The notes under the pieces: model-generated
Told to the model about the DNA's origin: nothing
Databases searched by the model: none
What the model saw: only the letters and a program-made list of their open reading frames with translations
Program-made: the position numbers and the translations under genes
Shown here: in pieces, positions 58,769 through 64,000 of the stretch
Layout of the letters: each line of letters starts with the position of its first letter
Position numbering within the stretch: position 1 is the first letter of the stretch
Assembly (NCBI GenBank): GCA_017462125.1
Contig: JAFTRQ010000139.1
Location: 8,911 to 72,910, forward strand
Direction: 5' to 3'
DNA length: 64,000 nt
Source: Clostridia bacterium
Lineage (GTDB): Bacteria > Bacillota_A > Clostridia > Oscillospirales > CAG-272

Positions 58769-59512
58769 ATGATTGAATCGATAATGACTTACATCGCGGA
58801 CGCGATTTTCCTGATAGTAAGCTTGATCCTCTACGTTTTTGTCACTGCCTGCCTGCTGCCAAAAATTTTATTGGTGCCGACGTGCAATGCTTCAAGCGTG
58901 AAGGACAGAGGAATTAAAAAATATATTTTTGAGCAGGGCAGAGCCATCGTTTATCAGCCCGCTGTCGCAGAGAGACGGTACGTTTCGCAGTACATCCTTT
59001 CCGACAACGCAGGCGAGCGCTTTCTGAAGTGCAAGCTTGACCAACGGATCCGCTCGCTGAAATATCGCGTGCTCACCTTTGATGCCAACGATAAGCCTCT
59101 TGACATTTTGGACGTTGAGGAGCCTGTTACAAGCCCCGGATATGCAAAGGCTGTCCCCCTGCCTCTGAATACCGCTTACGTTAGCGTTTCCGTCAAAGAG
59201 GTGAACGGCACCCGCGTCGCATACCACAAATCCGTGAGCTACTCTCTGATCAAGCTGGCAATCTATTTTGCCGTGACCGTCATTCTGACCGTCATCGAGG
59301 CATTGCTGCTCAATCGGGTGATCGTGTTCCTTGCAAATCTGATCTTCGGATTGCTTCGTATCCCCCTGCCTCCGGATCTGAACCTCAGCTTCATCGAGAT
59401 CATCGCACCGAACAACAGCTATGCCGTATTCACGGCACTTCTGCTTGGTTCCGCTTATGCAGCTCTCGTTTTGCTGACACATTATTCCAAGGACATCAAG
59501 ATTGTAAAATAA
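58769..59512 (+). CDS. Unknown membrane protein of the operon
   Basis: 247 residues; membrane segments at about 9-33, 163-186, perhaps 188-205, and 218-240, with a soluble domain of about 120 residues between the first two (beta-rich, VEEPVTSPGYAKAVPL). SD TTGAGG. I do not recognise it; only the gene context suggests that it works with its neighbours. Confidence 0.75.
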   Translation: MIESIMTYIADAIFLIVSLILYVFVTACLLPKILLVPTCNASSVKDRGIKKYIFEQGRAIVYQPAVAERRYVSQYILSDNAGERFLKCKLDQRIRSLKYRVLTFDANDKPLDILDVEEPVTSPGYAKAVPLPLNTAYVSVSVKEVNGTRVAYHKSVSYSLIKLAIYFAVTVILTVIEALLLNRVIVFLANLIFGLLRIPLPPDLNLSFIEIIAPNNSYAVFTALLLGSAYAALVLLTHYSKDIKIVK

Positions 59513-59537
59513 CAGCTTTTGCTTGAAAGGAGCGCAT

Positions 59538-60200
59538 ATGCCGTCCGTACAACAGCATATTTCCAAAGGATTTTATAAATATTCGCAAATTGACCGATTT
59601 ATCTCGGTTAAAAACTATATGTTCGTCCGCGCAAACAACCGCAAGTGTCTGATGATCCGATTTTCCAACGATTCCGATTTTACCGTCAATTCGATGGATT
59701 TCGTGATCGTTCAGCTGGACAGCGCGGGAGCCTTGCTTGCAACCACCAAGATCTCGTACGACTCTCTGTCGGTAGCGCCGGGCAACACCTATACTCCCGA
59801 CGAGGGTATTATTGTAGATGAATTCTGCACCGATTTCAAGATACAGTTTTCCTGTGTATGCTCGGGCAATTATAAATATCTTGTCAAAAAGGGTAAGATA
59901 GCCGTGCTTTATCAGCAGGAAGAGGGCGCACTCGTTCCCGCACAGCCCCGATACAACCCCGTTTCGAAGTTTTCGGTCAAGCCCTTGAAAACAGGAAAGC
60001 CCGCGCTTGCCGTTTTTCTTGGAGTTTGCGTGCTGATTCTGGTGACCCTGCTGAATCTGAATCATATGTATTGGCGGTACAAGGAGGCAACGGAGGAGGA
60101 GACCACCGAAGCATCCGAAGCCTATACAGAGCAGGATTTCGAATATAGGGAGAGCTTCTCTGAGCCCGAGGCTACAAGTGAACGCATGCCTGATAACTAA
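59538..60200 (+). CDS. Unknown single-pass membrane protein of the operon
   Basis: 220 residues from the ATG behind AAAGGAG. A beta-rich N-terminal domain (about 1-140, strands such as CLMIRFSNDSDFTV and FKIQFSCVCSG) is followed by one membrane segment (about 155-173, ALAVFLGVCVLILVTLLNL) and an acidic tail (EATEEETTEASEAYTEQDFE). With no signal peptide the beta domain should be cytoplasmic and the acidic tail outside. No known family recognised. 25 bp after the preceding gene. Confidence 0.75.
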   Translation: MPSVQQHISKGFYKYSQIDRFISVKNYMFVRANNRKCLMIRFSNDSDFTVNSMDFVIVQLDSAGALLATTKISYDSLSVAPGNTYTPDEGIIVDEFCTDFKIQFSCVCSGNYKYLVKKGKIAVLYQQEEGALVPAQPRYNPVSKFSVKPLKTGKPALAVFLGVCVLILVTLLNLNHMYWRYKEATEEETTEASEAYTEQDFEYRESFSEPEATSERMPDN

Positions 60201-60258
60201 GCACTCACGCACTCAAAGCCGCTTTAATGCATTTTGATCGGAGATAAACAAACGAATT

Positions 60259-63200
60259 ATGTTGAAATACAGTGACATTATCAATCAACTGTCGGACAGC
60301 GACAAGATCCGCATCCTGTGCGATATTGAAAGTCTGAATGACAAGCAATACCGAGTTATGGGAATCCCCGCGATCCACGTGGCATCCGCAGAAAGACTTC
60401 GCACAGAGGAATATCCTTCTCCTGTCGCGCTTGCCAACACGTGGGATTCCGCGCTCATCGGCCAAACCGCCGACCTGATCTTCAAGGGAATGACAGAGGA
60501 GGGCATCGACCTCGTCTCAATTCCGGGCCCCAAGGTCAAGATCAACCCATACCGTCCGGCGCTTTCCGAGGATCCCCTGCTGGCAACAACTATGGCAACC
60601 GAATACCTGAAATCAGCTCAACGATTCGGCCTGTCCGTGGGCTTGAGCGACTTCTCCGTCTCCCCCGATGAGCTTGAATGGACGGACGGATGCTCCGATG
60701 CCCGCATCATATACGAATATTTTGTAAAGCCTTATCTGGACGTGGCAGACGCCGCGCCTTGTGCCGCGTTGCTCACCGCAACCGACACGGATAAGGACCA
60801 TCTACGTCGCGTCAACGCAGAATTGACCTCCGCTCTGATTGGATCCCACAGCGAGCTTGTTCCTGTCTGCGCAAAGCTGTCTGCCGACCAGACCGTTCAC
60901 CATCTCGGTCACGGAGGACTTTGCTTCGAGGGCTCCGCGTTGGCATTGGAGTCGGCACTTGCCCGCTATAAGCAGCTGCAAAAGGGAATCGAGCACGGAA
61001 GCTCCACTACCGAGGATCTGACGCTTGAGCTTATGAAGGGTCGCGCGATCTCCCCCGATATGCTGGACGAGGCTACCGACAGATTGCTGGACTTTGCCTT
61101 TTCCGTAAAAAGAAAGCCTGCGGTGTCCGAGCTCGACGCCTCCGATGACGTTGCGCTTCGCGCACAAAGGGAGGCTGTTGTCCTCTTGAAAAACAACGGC
61201 GCTTTGCCGATGAAGCGCGGACTTAAGGTCTGCTTGTTGGGTGACCTGTTCTCAGAAATAGGGGACGATCTCCCGTCCGACATAGAGAATCAGCTTACCT
61301 CCCGCGGATTTTCCGTGGTAGGCACCTCCCGCGGATATGATCTCTCCTCCGAAAGGAGCGAGGATCTGATTCCTCCCGCTATCGCGCTTGCGGAGCAGGC
61401 GGATCTGACTCTGCTTTTCTTGGGACTGGGCAAGCATCGCGAGAAGCGAACCGTCAAATCGGGAAAAATATCGATCCCTGCCAATCAGCAAGAGCTTCTC
61501 GATCGCCTCGGCGGATGTAAGAGTAAGGTTGTTGCAATCCTTCCTCCCGAATGCTGTCCCGACGTCAGCATCCCCGAAAGCTGTGCGGCGATCCTGCTCT
61601 CCCCCTTGAACACAAAGCTGAGCGCAAGTGTGCTCTGCGAGATCCTCTCGGGCGAGACAAACCCGTCGGGTAAGCTTGCTTCCACGGTATACTGCCATAC
61701 GGAAGCGCTTTATTCCGAATACAAAACCTATAAAATCCGCGACGGGCTGAAAACGGGTCCCTTCATCGGTTATCGCTATTACGATACCGCGGGAACACTC
61801 CCCGGATTCTCCTTCGGTCACGGTCTGAGCTATACGAAATTCTCCTATTCACAGCTTACCGTCAGCAACGGCCAGATCCGCTTTACCGTAACCAACAGCG
61901 GAAAGGTTGCGGGCGCGGAGGTGGCGCAGGTATATATCGGCAAAGCCGATTCCGCGGTTCTACGTCCGTGCAAGGAGCTTGCCGGATTTACAAGAATCGA
62001 GCTGAAAGCAGGGGAGAAAAAGACGGTGCAGATACCGCTTTCCTTGCCAAAGGTGTACGATGCGAAAGCAGGCTCCTTTGCAGAGGAGCAGGGAAGCTAC
62101 ACAGTTTTCGTAGGCTCGTCGGTAACCGACGTGCGCCTGACGCAAAAGATCACGGGCGGCAACGCACAGATCGAAGCAGACGGACAAAATCTCAGCGACT
62201 ATATACAGTCCGAATCCAACATTATTACGGACAACTTCAAATTGGAGGCTAAATTCAAGGCTATGAAAAAATCGGTATTCAATTATATTTCCGGTGCGCT
62301 GGCATTCTTGTTGGCGATCGTTTTGAAAATGTATTGCGCATATAACGACGTAAACGAGCGCTTCTTTGACATATTCGCCATCGTGCTCGGCATTGCGGGA
62401 ATCGTCTTCTTTGTGGTTGAAGCGATTCGAAGGAATCGTATCCACAGCGAGGAAAGAAAGCACGTGGATGAATTGAGCCGCGAGGAGTTTTCGGACGCAG
62501 AAAGCATTCCCGTCTACTCCGCTGACCAGATGTTCGTCAAGGAGTTTGACACGGCAACAGAGGAAAACAAGGCTGTCGTCGAGGATCGCATAGACGGCGT
62601 AGAGCCCGAGCAGCTTGCATTCGTTGATAAGGATCAAAGCTTTGAGGCGGCCGCGCGTGACTTTGCTCTTTTCGCATCCGAAAGAGGCTGCAGCTTCGCT
62701 CCCGAGACCGTGATCAACGTATTCGCATCTCTTGCGTCCTCCAGATTGCTTGTTGTCAACGGAATGGAGGAGAAAGCGTTCAAGAAGTTTATGCTGATCC
62801 TCAGCAGCTACTTTGAGACAGCGGTGTATATCGATCGCGCCGACGCAACCTATAGCGGAAGCGAAAGCGTGCTGTTCAAGACAGATGCAAACGGCGGAAG
62901 AGCCAAGACCAACGCACTCTCCGCTATAGAATCGGCGCGCAATATCAAGCACGCCATCCATTTTGCGGCATTGGACAATGTGACCGCATCCGCACTCCCC
63001 GCATACTTCACCCCCTACATCGGTTACGTGAAAAATCCGCTCGGAAACAGCCACGTTACCGTTTTGAATGAAAACAACGCAGAAACCTCCTATTATATCC
63101 CGCGCAATCTTTGGTTCGTACTGAATCTGGCAAAGGGCGAGACACCCGACAGCATTCCCGATTTCATCTCCGAGGTCGCCGTTGTCAACCGCTTTGATTT

Positions 63201-63612
63201 CCGGGAATGTCAGAGCACAGCACAGCACACCCACGTTCGCAAATTCAGCTACTATCAGCTTGAGCATCTGACCGAAAAGGCGGTTACCAAAACCACCGTA
63301 TCGGAGGACGATTGGAAAAAGGTAGACAAGCTGGAGGAATTCATCAATAAGCGCACCCCCTTCTCCATCGGAAACAAGGTTTGGCTCCGACTTGAAAAAT
63401 ACGCATACGTCTATATCACCTGCGGAGGCGACACAATCGATGCTCTTGACAGAGCGGTTTGCGCAAAGCTGATGTCTGCCGTGATCGCAGCGATGAAGGG
63501 AAAGATCTCCGGCGATGAAAAGAGCCTTGACGAGACCGTCGAAATGATCCTTGGTGAAGACCGTGCCAATGCCTGCAAGAGTCTGATCAAGGAATGCAGC
63601 GCCCGTTCTTAA
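60259..63612 (+). CDS. GH3-like pseudoenzyme fused through membrane segments to a degenerate AAA+ domain
   Basis: 1117 residues. Residues 1-290 follow the GH3 barrel order (VALANTWDSALIG, YRPALSEDPLLATTMATEYL), but the KHFxxN motif reads LSDFSV and the SDW nucleophile position reads AKLSAD. Residues 300-570 are a GH3 C-terminal domain (REAVVLLKNNGALPM, GETNPSGKLASTVY, FSFGHGLSYTKFSY) and 570-645 a Fn3-like domain (VAGAEVAQVYIGK). Two membrane segments (about 671-692, 702-722) follow. Residues 786-1010 resemble an McrB-type AAA+ domain, but Walker A is NGMEEKAFKK and Walker B ends ALDN. No signal peptide and only two segments: both domains should be cytoplasmic. SD weak. Confidence 0.78.
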   Translation: MLKYSDIINQLSDSDKIRILCDIESLNDKQYRVMGIPAIHVASAERLRTEEYPSPVALANTWDSALIGQTADLIFKGMTEEGIDLVSIPGPKVKINPYRPALSEDPLLATTMATEYLKSAQRFGLSVGLSDFSVSPDELEWTDGCSDARIIYEYFVKPYLDVADAAPCAALLTATDTDKDHLRRVNAELTSALIGSHSELVPVCAKLSADQTVHHLGHGGLCFEGSALALESALARYKQLQKGIEHGSSTTEDLTLELMKGRAISPDMLDEATDRLLDFAFSVKRKPAVSELDASDDVALRAQREAVVLLKNNGALPMKRGLKVCLLGDLFSEIGDDLPSDIENQLTSRGFSVVGTSRGYDLSSERSEDLIPPAIALAEQADLTLLFLGLGKHREKRTVKSGKISIPANQQELLDRLGGCKSKVVAILPPECCPDVSIPESCAAILLSPLNTKLSASVLCEILSGETNPSGKLASTVYCHTEALYSEYKTYKIRDGLKTGPFIGYRYYDTAGTLPGFSFGHGLSYTKFSYSQLTVSNGQIRFTVTNSGKVAGAEVAQVYIGKADSAVLRPCKELAGFTRIELKAGEKKTVQIPLSLPKVYDAKAGSFAEEQGSYTVFVGSSVTDVRLTQKITGGNAQIEADGQNLSDYIQSESNIITDNFKLEAKFKAMKKSVFNYISGALAFLLAIVLKMYCAYNDVNERFFDIFAIVLGIAGIVFFVVEAIRRNRIHSEERKHVDELSREEFSDAESIPVYSADQMFVKEFDTATEENKAVVEDRIDGVEPEQLAFVDKDQSFEAAARDFALFASERGCSFAPETVINVFASLASSRLLVVNGMEEKAFKKFMLILSSYFETAVYIDRADATYSGSESVLFKTDANGGRAKTNALSAIESARNIKHAIHFAALDNVTASALPAYFTPYIGYVKNPLGNSHVTVLNENNAETSYYIPRNLWFVLNLAKGETPDSIPDFISEVAVVNRFDFRECQSTAQHTHVRKFSYYQLEHLTEKAVTKTTVSEDDWKKVDKLEEFINKRTPFSIGNKVWLRLEKYAYVYITCGGDTIDALDRAVCAKLMSAVIAAMKGKISGDEKSLDETVEMILGEDRANACKSLIKECSARS

Positions 63613-63638
63613 TGATCGCGAAGAATAAGGAGTAGTTC

Positions 63639-64000
63639 ATGTTACATATTATAAACGTTGCCGCCTCAAGCGGCATGCTGGCGCTCAGTAGCCCGATTTT
63701 GCAGCTGCTGACCTCAAGCTCAGCCATCATATTTTATCTTGTCGCAGTTCTTGTGATCATTGCTATTCTGATTTTGGCAGTTATATTCCGTGAGCCCACC
63801 GCAGCGAAAACCGAGGTCGTGATCGCGGACCCTGCCGCCTTCAAAAAAGCGGAGAATACCCCCGAGGAAGAGGGGAACGGAGAGCGCTTCTGTATGCTCA
63901 GCGAGATTGACCGGAAGAGCACGGGATACGGACATCAGATATATGAAAAGGGAATCACCTTAGACGAGATCTGCAACGATTTCCGAAATTATGCCGCAAG
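63639..64000 (+). CDS. Start of a membrane AAA+ ATPase-like protein (3' truncated by the window)
   Basis: 120 codons visible, starting at the ATG six bases behind AAGGAG. One membrane segment (about 29-50, IFYLVAVLVIIAILILAVIF) is followed by an acidic linker and then GITLDEICNDFRNYAA at the window edge. That last stretch is the usual lead-in to McrB-like AAA+ domains in Clostridia and matches the FEAAARDFALFASERG lead-in of the degenerate AAA domain in the gene before. I infer that the missing part carries an AAA+ domain, perhaps with an intact Walker A; this is not visible here. Confidence 0.6.
   Translation, partial: MLHIINVAASSGMLALSSPILQLLTSSSAIIFYLVAVLVIIAILILAVIFREPTAAKTEVVIADPAAFKKAENTPEEEGNGERFCMLSEIDRKSTGYGHQIYEKGITLDEICNDFRNYAA

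Noticed and set aside
1..64000. CRISPR array
   Set aside because: No series of regularly spaced short direct repeats was seen; the repeats found are tRNA-derived units, hairpins and a MITE-like element.

Overview
The window looks like a chromosomal segment of an uncultured anaerobic gut Clostridia-type bacterium (Firmicutes/Bacillota). This rests on the near-consensus SigA promoters (TTGACA, 17 bp, TATAAT) in front of most units, AGGAGG ribosome sites, U-tailed terminators, a tryptophan T-box leader, an ECF sigma/zf-HC2 pair, a DUF362-ferredoxin protein and fibre-type sugar enzymes. The species cannot be named from the sequence. UGA is a normal stop codon here.

Layout. 1-3.6 kb: the end of a GldG-like/DUF4340 auxiliary pair. 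3.7-8.9 kb: tRNA-Met and tRNA-Glu, then a scarred region in which the 3' end of tRNA-Glu plus a terminator recurs several times. It encloses a beta-propeller-like protein and a membrane TIR-leucine-rich-repeat protein. 9.0-10.9 kb: an ECF sigma factor, its zinc anti-sigma factor and a third membrane protein. 11-15.6 kb: an AraC regulator and a likely amino-sugar route (PIG-L deacetylase, NagB-like isomerase, PfkB kinase, class II aldolase). 15.9-17 kb: a DUF362 ferredoxin protein. 17.4-26.5 kb: an oligopeptide-type ABC importer in which all five subunits are longer than usual.

26.6-46.9 kb: a carbohydrate locus with GH88, a hexapeptide acetyltransferase broken by a frameshift, two Gfo/Idh/MocA proteins lacking the usual EKP lysine, an AraC regulator, a DMT transporter, an aldose epimerase, and five paralogues of an approximately 430-residue cytoplasmic family I cannot assign. 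Four of the five have their own strong promoter. Embedded here are a 38-codon gene with its own promoter and terminator, a 2H-phosphoesterase/GNAT/GNAT fusion and a MITE-like inverted repeat. 47-50.4 kb: a stand-alone trpB under a Trp T-box, a TetR regulator and a flavin-reductase-like gene interrupted by UGA. 50.4-52.6 kb: a beta-helix/PHP fusion.

52.8-64 kb: the most unusual part. A secreted helical-repeat membrane protein ends in a cytoplasmic domain resembling ribosomal protein uL15. It is followed by an operon of a CvpA-like membrane protein, two unknown membrane proteins, a 1117-residue protein that joins a GH3-like and an AAA+-like domain, both without their catalytic residues, and the start of a further membrane protein whose last visible residues look like the entry to an intact AAA+ domain. 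I consider this the best candidate for an undescribed system: a membrane assembly that pairs a dead ATPase with a probably live one. Family assignments come from recognising motifs by eye; no database search was possible.
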